Of a stretch of DNA of 48,995 bases, positions 1-7,380 are shown in pieces. A program made the translations under genes and the position numbers. The number at the start of each line of letters is the position of its first letter. The stretch's first letter is position 1. The notes beneath the pieces were generated by a model. That model searched no databases and had not been told where the DNA came from. It saw only the letters and a program-made list of their open reading frames with translations. The stretch comes from Embleya scabrispora DSM 41855 (GTDB lineage Bacteria > Actinomycetota > Actinomycetes > Streptomycetales > Streptomycetaceae), in assembly GCF_000372745.1 (NCBI RefSeq), contig NZ_KB889706.1, positions 756 to 49,750 of the forward strand, read 5' to 3'.

Positions 1-217
1 GTCGACGGCTCACCCCCACGCGTGTGGGGACTTCTCTTGTGCACCGGAGACCATCGCGCCCATGACCGGCTCACCCCCACGCGTGTGGGGACTTCTTCGT
101 TGTCGTCGCTCATGCGGTCTCTCCGGTCGGCTCACCCCCACGCGTGTGGGGACTTCCGGGCTGTCAGGGGGCCGAGGAGTTTGTCCTCCGGCTCACCCCC
201 ACGCGTGTGGGGACTTC
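1..217 (-). CRISPR. CRISPR array 1 (type I-E-like), leader-proximal end
   Basis: Four 28-bp repeats lie at 7-34, 68-95, 129-156 and 190-217, with an exact 61-bp period (33-bp spacers). Read on the minus strand each repeat begins GAAGTCCCCACACGCG and ends GGGGGTGAGCC, the stem-loop form of type I-E repeats. The AT-richer conserved leader lies at 218-312, so the array is transcribed leftward and the newest spacer is the one next to 190. The array runs off the left edge. Its repeat differs from arrays 2 and 3 only in the loop (ACACGCG). No cas gene is nearby. Confidence 0.95.
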
Positions 218-312
218 CCTTTCCGACCTGCGCGTTCTCTGGAGCTTTGCCATGTCGTAATAAAAATTGGGCAATTGAGGCCAGAGGTCTTCCTGAATGG
301 CATCTGACCAGG
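218..312 (-). promoter_or_regulatory. CRISPR leader of array 1
   Basis: Read on the minus strand, this stretch shares long blocks with the sequences before arrays 2 and 3: TGGTCAG, CATTCAGGAA, GCCTCAATTGCCC, an AT-rich TTTTTATTACGACATGGCA block and GCAGGTCGG just before the first repeat. It is the AT-richest DNA in the area. By analogy with type I-E leaders it should hold the array promoter and the spacer-integration signals. Nothing further is recognised between 313 and 531. Confidence 0.85.
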
Positions 313-531
313 CTTTTCCTGTCGACGGGAGTCGTTGCAGGCGGTTCTGAGCTTCAACTGCGGTGGCGCTGTGGGGGCAGTGTTGCTTGTACTCCTCTCG
401 TGGTTGAGTCGAAGTCCCGTCGAACGTCGCAGACGGTCTTGCGGGCTCCGGCCGCACTCTCCACTTCCCTCAACCGGTCGCGCGTCCGTTTAGATTGCGC
501 ACCCTATCTGCGCCGGGCCGTTGGCGGTGGC

Positions 532-1443
532 CTAGTTAGGCGGACTGGGGCGCCAGTCGGTGAGTAGGTCCGGGGGAGGGGATGGGTCCGGGTGGCCGGC
601 TCGGGCTTCGGTCAGGGCGGCACGGAGGCGTTCCCAGGCGCCTTCGAGAGCTCGAGCACCGATGGGGAGTCCTGCCGGGCGCAGGGGACCACCGGCGCGG
701 TGGGGGACGGTGGTGACCCACAGGGCGTGGACGGGTCCGCCTTCGAGGGCGGTCGTCAGGCGGGTGCGTTCACGGGTCCAGGCGCGGAGGGCGCGGGCGG
801 TGCGGGCGTCCAGGGGTGTGGTGCGGGGTGGTTCGGGGGTGCCCGTGCCGGGGGGTCTGGGGGTGACGCGGGCTCGTGGTGGGTGGTCGGCGAGGTCGTG
901 GACGGTCATGGCGGCGATCTCACCGACGCGGGCTCCGGTGTCGATGACGACGCGGACGAGGGCATGCGTTCGGATCCACAGGGCGGAGGTGACGCGGTGG
1001 GGGCGTGGGCCTTCGAACAGGTTCGTGCACCGGTGGTGCAGGTGGTTCGCGTCGAGGTGGGGACGGGCGGGTTGGCGGGGGTGGGGTGTCGTCTCCAGGG
1101 GGACGTTCGCCCATCCGGCCAGGGCGCGGAGGGACGCGGCGGCGGCCCGGATGGTGGCGGTGGATCCGTGGCGATTCCCGGAGGAGGTGGCACGTCGGCG
1201 GCGATGGCCCTGGGCGACGGCTTCGAGCCAGGCCTGGCACGTCGGGGGGTCGAAGAGCGCCGGGGCGGGGGCTGCGGTACTGGTGCCGCCGTCGTGGCCG
1301 TGGGCGTGTTCGACGTAGGCGAGGAGGTCTTCGAGGAAGGCGACGCGTTGCCGCAGGGTGGCCGCGCCGATAGTCCCGTCGTCGTGTCGGCCGCGCAGAT
1401 CCGCGAGGAATCCGTCGACGATGTCGCGGGCGCGAGGGCTCAT
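532..1443 (-). CDS. Tyrosine recombinase/integrase-like protein, C-terminally truncated
   Basis: This 303-aa protein has an N-terminal SAM-like core-binding region (about residues 1-110) and a catalytic-domain start with TGARVGEIAAM (about 170), which resembles the box I arginine motif of phage-type integrases. What follows is proline- and arginine-rich. The box II H-x-x-R and the catalytic tyrosine are not visible before the stop, and the protein is shorter than most family members. It is therefore probably a truncated, inactive integrase or a derived DNA-binding protein. It faces the CRISPR leader and is divergent from the parS cluster. The family call rests on one motif and the overall layout. 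Confidence 0.6.
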   Translation of the reverse strand: MSPRARDIVDGFLADLRGRHDDGTIGAATLRQRVAFLEDLLAYVEHAHGHDGGTSTAAPAPALFDPPTCQAWLEAVAQGHRRRRATSSGNRHGSTATIRAAAASLRALAGWANVPLETTPHPRQPARPHLDANHLHHRCTNLFEGPRPHRVTSALWIRTHALVRVVIDTGARVGEIAAMTVHDLADHPPRARVTPRPPGTGTPEPPRTTPLDARTARALRAWTRERTRLTTALEGGPVHALWVTTVPHRAGGPLRPAGLPIGARALEGAWERLRAALTEARAGHPDPSPPPDLLTDWRPSPPN

Positions 1444-1683
1444 GTCACAGCACTTTATGCGGCGGACTCGGCCCTATGTGATGCTGCCGCGCTGGTTCTG
1501 TGGGATGTGCGGTGAGGTCCTATGACTAGTTGCGGGAGTGTGCCACTCCCCCGACTTGCCGCCTTCTGTTATCACGGATTCGTCATCGGACGATGATAGC
1601 CAGCCGGGCGCATGGTCTCTGTGCGGGGCTGTGGCCTGCGGTTTTACCCTTTACCCAGGGCTTGCCCAAGGCCGGCCCTGCCG

Positions 1684-2195
1684 TCATTACGGCGTAATGA
1701 ACCGGTCCGTAATGGGCTCGCATCGTCCGACCCAGGGTTCATTACGCCGTAATGAAGTCGGGGTGCACGACCACCGTCGCATTGGTCGACCGGCTCGACC
1801 GGCCGCTCCGGGGGAGGGCCATTACGCCGTAATGAAGACTCGGCCCCGAGGGGAGCGAGGCCTCGTCTGAGAGGGCGACCACTCCCCCGGGGTCGGGTCT
1901 TCATTACGGCGTAATGAGCGATGGCGGTCCCGGGGGGACTCTTCATTACGGCGTAATGACCCCGCGCGGCGCGGGGAGGCAAGTCGCATGCCGTGATGCT
2001 TCGCGGCGGTCTGCGGGTCTGCCGATTCCGATGGCCATGCCGAGGCCGCCGGCGCGGGAGGGCTCGGGAGGCGGGTCCTCTCCCCCACTCCCCTGGCCGC
2101 CCGACTTCATTACGGCGTAATGAACGCGCCGACCGGCGACCTCCACCAAGCACGAACCGGGGCCTTCTCATTACGGCGTAATGAGAAGGCCCCGG
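1684..2195. repeat. parS-like palindrome cluster, left side
   Basis: Seven copies of the 17-bp palindrome TCATTACGGCGTAATGA, or variants with central CGCCG or one end mismatch, lie at 1684-1700, 1739-1755, 1819-1835, 1901-1917, 1943-1959, 2107-2123 and 2168-2184. An eighth copy is inside parB at 2403-2419 and three more lie beyond parA. A half site (CGTAATGG) follows the first copy. Clustered palindromes around a parAB operon are the usual layout of a plasmid centromere bound by ParB. The interval 1444-2208 contains no convincing gene. Confidence 0.85.
2157..2195 (-). terminator. 39-bp perfect inverted repeat after parB (terminator and parS)
   Basis: Two 19-bp arms (CCGGGGCCTTCTCATTACG and its reverse complement) surround a single central base, 13 bp past the parB stop. 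The core is a parS-like palindrome, so the site may serve both as transcription terminator for parAB and as a ParB site. No T-tract follows, as is common in actinobacteria. Confidence 0.55.
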
Positions 2196-2208
2196 CGAGG
2201 TGGTGCGG

Positions 2209-3153
2209 TCAGCGGGCGACGCGGGTGAGGAGGAGTTCCACGAGCTTCTCCAAGTCCTCCGCGGACAGGTGCTGTTGGAGGGACGCCGCCAGGTCGGCGG
2301 GCGGGCCGAGCCGGATGACCCTGGAGTGGTCCGTTCGGGCCTGCGGCGTGCTCGGGGTCGCCGGCGCGGTCTCGGTCCGTTCGGGTCGAACCGCCTTGGG
2401 TTTCATTACGGCGTAATGATCCTGGGCGGTGCGAGCGGCGCCGACTTGCTGCTCCGGTGCCATCCGTCCGATCTTGCGGGCGTCCTCCACCTTGAGTTCA
2501 CCGTTGCGGAGCAGGTCTTGCAGCTCCGGCAGGAGGCCGAGGAGCGCCATGCGTTGCGAGACCCATCCCTGGGATTTGGACAGCCGTTTGGCGACCTTGT
2601 CCTGGGAGCCGTGGATGTCCATGAGTTCCTGGACGGCTTTGGCCTCCTCGAGGGGGGCGAACGCCTTGCGGTGGATGTTCGCGACCAGTGCGGATTCGAG
2701 GATCTCGACCGCGCTGGTGGCGAGGGTGTCGTCCACGACGCTGTTGAGGCTGGGGAGTCCGGCCCGTTCCGCGGCGAGCAGGCGTCGGTTGCCGTCGACG
2801 ACGACGTAGCGCACGTCGGTGCCGAAGGTGTGGTCCAGGTCGGGGTTGGCGGTGCGGTAGGCGTCGAGGGTGACCACGGCGGCGGCCTGGAGTTGGCCCT
2901 TCTCCAGGATGCTGTCGGCTAGGTCCGCGACGTCGCCGAGCGTCTCGCGCGGGTTGGCCGGGTTGTACGCGAGGTGGGGCAGGGGGATCGCGAACGGGGC
3001 GCCGTCGGGTGCGGCGGGTGTCGGGTCCGGGATCGGGGGGGCCGCGAGGGCCTCGGCGGCGGTGGCCGGTGTCGGCGGGTGGGGTGTGGAGCCCTCCCCC
3101 GTTTTCGGCGGCAGCAGGGTCGCCAGCGAGCGTTGGCGTTTGGACACGGTCAT
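2209..3153 (-). CDS. parB: Plasmid partition protein ParB
   Basis: This 314-aa ParB/RepB family protein should bind the TCATTACGGCGTAATGA palindromes and work with ParA to segregate the replicon. The ParB N-terminal domain (about residues 55-150) includes the conserved VVDGNRRLLAAERAGL stretch. It is followed by a helix-turn-helix (GSQDKVAKRLSKSQGWVSQR, about 190-210) and a proline/threonine-rich linker to a C-terminal dimerisation-type helix rich in leucine. The ATG at 3153 overlaps the parA stop by 4 bp (ATGA), indicating translational coupling. A longer upstream reading frame exists but overlaps parA and is not used. One palindrome (2403-2419) lies within the coding sequence, in the linker. 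Confidence 0.93.
   Translation of the reverse strand: MTVSKRQRSLATLLPPKTGEGSTPHPPTPATAAEALAAPPIPDPTPAAPDGAPFAIPLPHLAYNPANPRETLGDVADLADSILEKGQLQAAAVVTLDAYRTANPDLDHTFGTDVRYVVVDGNRRLLAAERAGLPSLNSVVDDTLATSAVEILESALVANIHRKAFAPLEEAKAVQELMDIHGSQDKVAKRLSKSQGWVSQRMALLGLLPELQDLLRNGELKVEDARKIGRMAPEQQVGAARTAQDHYAVMKPKAVRPERTETAPATPSTPQARTDHSRVIRLGPPADLAASLQQHLSAEDLEKLVELLLTRVAR
2403..2419. promoter_or_regulatory. parS-like palindrome inside parB
   Basis: This is a perfect copy of TCATTACGGCGTAATGA within the parB linker codons. Its position links the left and right palindrome clusters across the operon, so ParB spreading here could repress its own gene (inference). Confidence 0.75.
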
Positions 3154-3905
3154 GCGCTCGCGGCGATCTCGTCGAGGCGTCGGGTCGCACCGCCCAGGCC
3201 GAGTTCGAGGGCGAGGCGGTAGAAATCCTCGCGGGCCTCGAGGGAGATGCGGTTGCGGGGGTACTGGGTGACGACGCGGCTCTCGGCGGCGGCCTTGGCG
3301 TGGATCTTGTAGTGGCGGACCACGGTCTGGGTACGCCACCAGCCCTGGCTGTCGACGAAGGCGCGGGTGTCCTCGAGGTCGGCGAGGCCGTCGCGGGGGT
3401 CCCAGTTGTTGACGACCACGGTGTAGGGGAGGCCGCGCGGCTTGACGATGTTCTCGATCGTGTTGGCCGTCGGGAGGAAGGACATGCCTTCCGGTTCGAT
3501 CGGGACGATTACGTCGTCCGCGGCGGACAGGACCGCGCGCAGTGCGGCTCCGGCGCGTCCGTCGCCGAGCGGGTCGCCGTCCGGGCCGGGTTCGTAGTCG
3601 GTGGAGTCGGGCCCCAGCCAACCGGGGGTGTCGACGAAGATGTGCTGGTAGCCGCCGATTTCCTTGAGGCGCGCGAGCTGATGCGGTTCGCGGTGGGCCT
3701 GGACGAAGTCGAACGGCAGTTCGTCGCCGACGCGTTCGGCCCACCAGGTGGTGGATCCTTGGGGGTCGATGCTGACGGCGAGGACCGGCGGTGTCTCCAT
3801 ATTGGGCCGGCTCAGGACGTCGGCGGTGACGGCCGCGAGGTTGACGGTCAGGGTGGACTTGCCGACCCCGCCCTTCTGGTTCAGCAGAACATGAACTTTT
3901 GCCAC
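3150..3905 (-). CDS. parA: Plasmid partition ATPase ParA
   Basis: This 251-aa ParA/MinD-type ATPase provides the nucleotide-driven movement for plasmid partition. The N-terminus starts MAKVHVLLNQKGGVGKSTLT, with the deviant Walker A signature KGGVGKS at about residues 11-17. VSIDPQGSTTWW is the A' motif and FVDTPGWLG the Walker B-like motif. VPIEPEGMSFLPTANTIENI matches the later conserved ParA block. It lacks the long N-terminal HTH of type Ia ParA proteins, so a type Ib-like system is the better fit. It overlaps parB by 4 bp. The upstream region holds three further ParB-site palindromes (4033-4184), which suggests autoregulation. Confidence 0.94.
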   Translation of the reverse strand: MAKVHVLLNQKGGVGKSTLTVNLAAVTADVLSRPNMETPPVLAVSIDPQGSTTWWAERVGDELPFDFVQAHREPHQLARLKEIGGYQHIFVDTPGWLGPDSTDYEPGPDGDPLGDGRAGAALRAVLSAADDVIVPIEPEGMSFLPTANTIENIVKPRGLPYTVVVNNWDPRDGLADLEDTRAFVDSQGWWRTQTVVRHYKIHAKAAAESRVVTQYPRNRISLEAREDFYRLALELGLGGATRRLDEIAASA

Positions 3906-4032
3906 GGGTACTGCCCTTTCGGTCTGATTCCCCGGTGCCCTGCACGCCTTGGGTGCAGGCGTGAGCGGGACGAACTATGCCATGTCAAAGACTCACGATG
4001 GCGGACGGCCCGGGCTTTCGGTTCGAGCCGCG

Positions 4033-4184
4033 TCATTACGGCGTAATAAAACGCCCGAACAGCCGCGTCCGTTGGGCCGCCGGACGGGTGATGCCATTAC
4101 GGCGTAATGAAGTTGCCGTGGGAGTCGGCCCGGGCGGGTGCGCCCGGTGTCGTGGGGGCAGCGCGGTTCATTACGGCGTAATGG
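4033..4184. repeat. parS-like palindrome cluster, right side
   Basis: Three copies lie upstream of parA at 4033-4049 (TCATTACGGCGTAATAA, one mismatch), 4094-4110 and 4168-4184. The last overlaps the 3' end of the replication-like gene at 4171. They sit where the parAB promoter should be. No gene is seen in 3906-4170. Confidence 0.85.
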
Positions 4185-5412
4185 GGACCGGTGCCGGTTT
4201 CGCAACTCGGGCGGCGCGAGCCCGGGCAAGTGCGGCGGCGTGGACGGTCTCGCTCCTGGTCCGGCCGGGGCGTGTGGAGTCAACGGGCAGGACGGAGAGG
4301 AAGGTTGCCTCCGGCTCGCGCCAGCCGGGCTCCGCCACGACGTACTCGGGGCGTGCACTCCCCCGGCGAATTCCGTTCGCCCGGACGGCTCGTCGATCGG
4401 TACGCGACCGCGCCGCGGTCAGCCAGGCCGAGGCGTGTGCCCTGATGGTCGCCCGTACCGGTCCGAAGTCCGCCAGGCGGTCCTCGGTCGCGACGGCCGC
4501 CTCCCGGTCGGCGGCCACGCGTTCGCGGAACGCGCGTTGCTCCCTCAGCCGTGACTCGTCGCGGCGCCGACGCGCAACAGCCCTGGAGACGGAGGGGGGT
4601 TGCGGCCACACCGCGGTCGCGCCCTCGAGGCGGGCCCGCAGCCAGGCCACGGGAAACAGCACCAGCGCGGGCAGCGGGGAGACCAGCAGCCAGGCCACCA
4701 CGTCCTCCGCGGTCCAGCCCTGGTCGGCCACCGGACGCAGGGCCGCGGCGAGTCGACCGACGCGTTCGCGGGCGACGAGGAGAACCTTGGAACGCACCTG
4801 ACGCGCAAGTTCCCAGCGCCGCGCGCGGCGTGTCCCGGGTCGGGGCGCGGGTCGTCGCCCGGCCCGTTTTTCGGTCCGCGTCGTAACGGGTGCGCGGTTA
4901 CGCGCGCTCGCGCCCGCGCGGTTGAGTTCATCGTCAACGTAGGTATCGGTACCAAGGTCCGGTGAGGGGGTTGGTGGGGTATCTGTGCACGGCTCATCGA
5001 TCGGCTCGGTCGAAGCCGGAACGTCGACGGGAGGATGCGGGGGCGCGGTGACCGCGGGAGTGGGGGAGTGGTCGTCCTCGGATCCCACCAGTGCCTCGAG
5101 GCGGACCAGTTCGTGTTCGTCCCAGGCGGCGGGGAGGGTGGCTGCGTACTCGGCCGCGAGGCGCACGCCTCCGGGGCAGCGGGTCCCCCGGGCGACGTGT
5201 TCGAGCAGGCCCGCCTCGCGCAGCCATCGCAGGTGTCGGCGCACGCTGGGGAGGGACAGGTTGGTGGCGGCGGTGAGGCGGGCGTGTCCGGGGCGGATGT
5301 TGCGGCCGTCGTCGTGGTCCGCGTATCCGCACAGCGCGCGGGCCAGGATCAGGCTCGTGGCGTTCAGTCGCGGGTGGAGCCTCACACGAACGGCCCACTC
5401 GACGGCGGGCAT
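4171..5412 (-). CDS. Replication-initiator-like helix-turn-helix protein
   Basis: This 413-aa protein has an N-terminal winged helix (about residues 15-85: SLILARALCGYADHDDG, then HARLTAATNLSLPSVRRHLRWLREAGLLE). That form is typical of HTH proteins on actinobacterial plasmids. A long acidic/proline linker (about 105-180) and an arginine-rich C-terminal half follow. It sits between the partition operon and a large field of short repeats, as expected for a plasmid Rep, but no catalytic motif is visible. The start at 5412 (MPAVEW) was chosen because the open frame upstream to 5745 has atypical composition. A plasmid transcriptional regulator is the main alternative. Confidence 0.55.
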   Translation of the reverse strand: MPAVEWAVRVRLHPRLNATSLILARALCGYADHDDGRNIRPGHARLTAATNLSLPSVRRHLRWLREAGLLEHVARGTRCPGGVRLAAEYAATLPAAWDEHELVRLEALVGSEDDHSPTPAVTAPPHPPVDVPASTEPIDEPCTDTPPTPSPDLGTDTYVDDELNRAGASARNRAPVTTRTEKRAGRRPAPRPGTRRARRWELARQVRSKVLLVARERVGRLAAALRPVADQGWTAEDVVAWLLVSPLPALVLFPVAWLRARLEGATAVWPQPPSVSRAVARRRRDESRLREQRAFRERVAADREAAVATEDRLADFGPVRATIRAHASAWLTAARSRTDRRAVRANGIRRGSARPEYVVAEPGWREPEATFLSVLPVDSTRPGRTRSETVHAAALARARAARVAKPAPVPITP

Positions 5413-6278
5413 CCATCCACGCGCACCCCCCGCAGAAGCCCGGAATTGTGGGGTATGCGGCTTTTTATAGTGCGCGACACGCGAACGAAGTCGCACCAGG
5501 GCGTGCGTGGCGCCGCGAGTATGCATAGACTCTGGCACGCAGGACCTCCTCGTGAGGGCATGCAGAAGCCCCGTAAGTGCTCTGGTGGAGAGCGGGACTT
5601 CGAGCAAAAGCTGGAAGTAATTGGGTTCACGTACGACGCCTGGCCGGCCTGGTAACCGGACAGCGACGAACGTCGGCCCTCCCGGGTAGTGCTGGGAGGC
5701 CGTACGAAAGCGACCCGCGACCCTGGCAGGTTGCGGATAGCACAAAGAGCGGACCGTCTCCGTGTGTGGGAGACTCCGCTCGAAAGAGTTAGATCACGAT
5801 CGCCCCCTCCGACGAGAGGGAGCGGACACGGACCCGCAACAGCACAGCCCGCCGGACATCAAGCGCTGACAAAGCGCGGCGTGTCACTGGCGGGCTCTTG
5901 TGCACCGGGGGGTGTCTGCCGGTACTCTCACTCATGTCGACGTTTCTTTCTAAGGTGTAGTCGGCCGCGCCCCCGGGGAGTTGCACCTCCTGGCAGGGGG
6001 CTTCTTCATGTCCTGGTGAGGCTTCCGTTACTTACGGGAGTTTCAGGGGAACCCTAGTCCCTTCGGGGGGCCAGGTGCGAGAACACGGGGCAACTCGCCG
6101 CTCGGCGTGTCGCCCATCCGGGCGGGTCGGTGTCAAGGCATTGCTCGTGTGAACTTCCGCGGTCCGGTGGAGGGTTCCCGGGATCTGTCGTGGGTGCATG
6201 TTCGGGGGAGGTGACCGGGGGACGCCGGTTGTGACGTCCCGGGTGAATCTCTTTCGACGCTGTGCGGCGAACGTCCGC
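5413..6278. other. Gene-free region upstream of the replication-like gene
   Basis: No open frame here looks coding on either strand. The only distinct structure is the hairpin at 5747-5781. The first part (5413-5745) extends the 4171-5412 frame but has low-quality composition and is more likely untranslated leader. Confidence 0.5.
5747..5781. other. Stable hairpin in putative origin region
   Basis: GAGCGGA at 5747-5753 pairs with TCCGCTC at 5775-5781, and the inner GTCTCC pairs with GGGAGAC, leaving a short GTGTGT loop. It could be a terminator, a countertranscript RNA structure or an origin hairpin. The sequence does not decide between them. Confidence 0.4.
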
Positions 6279-6878
6279 GTGTCCGAACCTCGTTGCGATC
6301 CGGCGGAGGGGCGGACGGACGGTGTCCGGCGGACATGTCCGATGGCCGTGGCCGGTGTCGCGTGTCCGATCCCCTGCCGCCCGGTGTCCGGATACGGCGT
6401 CGACCGGACACGCGTGTTGCCTCGTGTCCGATGGCGGTGTCGCATCGGACGACATCCGTCGAGTCGGTGTCCGGTCGGACACGACCTGTCGGACGGCGGG
6501 AACGACACGGGTGTCGGTCGGCCGAGTTGCGTGACCTGTACCGGAGTCGGTTGGGCGAGACGGTGTCGAGGAGTTCGTGTGATGCGTGCGTTCTCGCGGT
6601 GGCCGGGCCCGTGTCCGATGCCTCGTCCGGTGTCCGGCCACGAGGTGGGCTGTCCGGTCGTGGCGGTCACCGGTGTGTCCGGTCGTCCGGTCATGGTGTC
6701 CGATCGCCGTCGTCCGGTAGCGGGTGAGCGGCGGACGACCTCCCAGGGGGTTGCCCGCCGGATTCCCGAGGGCGAGTGCGGCAGAGTCGGACAGCGTGAC
6801 CGGACACGCTCCGGCCGCTCGTGTCCGACGGCCGACGAGCGGGCGGGGCGTGTCCGGAGGGTGTGTGGCCGGTGTCCG
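6279..6878. repeat. GTGTCCG repeat field, candidate replication origin iterons
   Basis: Within 600 bp the heptamer GTGTCCG occurs 13 times on the plus strand (6279, 6322, 6362, 6384, 6424, 6467, 6611, 6630, 6675, 6696, 6821, 6850, 6872). It occurs three times inverted (CGGACAC at 6405, 6476, 6801). Many neighbours are 19-22 or 40-43 bp apart, that is, about two or four helical turns. Such phased repeats next to a Rep-like gene and parAB suggest an iteron-type origin. No convincing gene lies in 5413-6912. Confidence 0.6.
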
Positions 6879-6912
6879 ATGGCAGGCTCTGCCGGTGCCG
6901 GTGAGGTGGGGG

Positions 6913-7380
6913 CTACTCCCAGACGAGTTTTCCGACGTCGAGGATCTCGCTCACGACGTCGGGCTTGGTGTCGGGTGTCTCGGCGAGGGCGTCCAGGACG
7001 AGGTTGTTCACCACGTCCGAGATGTCCCGGCCGCTGGCGTTGAGTTCGCCGCGGATGAAGTTGAGGCCGGTGTTGGCGTATTCCTCGAAGATCCGCACGC
7101 GGTCCTGGAGTCGGTCGTCGGCGAGGATCTTGGGGTCGTCGGTGACCCGGGCGGCGGCGAGGAGGTCGACGAGGATTTCCCCGTGGGTCCTGTTGCCGAG
7201 GCGGGAGAGGTTGATCGGTTCGTCGGTCCTGGTGAAGGGGGTGGGGACTCCCTTGCGGGCGCCGAGGGTGGCCGCGAACATCATCGCCTCGTAAAGCGTG
7301 GTGAAGGGCCCGTCCTTGGTGGTCATGGCGGTGAGCAGGTCTTCGTGGTCGGCGGGGCGCCTGAATCGGTCCTCGGCCAT
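6913..7380 (-). CDS. DNA phosphorothioation-associated protein 4-like
   Basis: This 155-aa soluble protein has no membrane segment or signal peptide. It resembles the small family found in Dnd restriction clusters (DNA phosphorothioation-associated protein 4), with an acidic helical C-terminus (ISDVVNNLVLDALAETPD) and a conserved-looking EILVDLLAAARVTDDPKIL block. It is the last gene of the leftward set. Its ATG at 7380 overlaps the stop of the SMC-like ATPase in a TGATG arrangement, so the two are translationally coupled. A role as partner of that ATPase is inferred from position. The family name is from memory and needs a profile search. Confidence 0.6.
   Translation of the reverse strand: MAEDRFRRPADHEDLLTAMTTKDGPFTTLYEAMMFAATLGARKGVPTPFTRTDEPINLSRLGNRTHGEILVDLLAAARVTDDPKILADDRLQDRVRIFEEYANTGLNFIRGELNASGRDISDVVNNLVLDALAETPDTKPDVVSEILDVGKLVWE

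Noticed and set aside
22-567. 181-aa plus-strand open frame over array 1
   Set aside because: It is CRISPR repeats and leader read as protein.
2200-2922. 240-aa plus-strand frame over parB
   Set aside because: It is antisense to a convincing ParB.
5413-5745. N-terminal extension of the replication-like gene
   Set aside because: It is open but has atypical composition and no family resemblance; the conserved winged helix begins after 5412.
5690-5790. Possible tRNA in the structured region
   Set aside because: Hairpins are present but no cloverleaf with T-arm GTTCGA and acceptor pairing could be formed.
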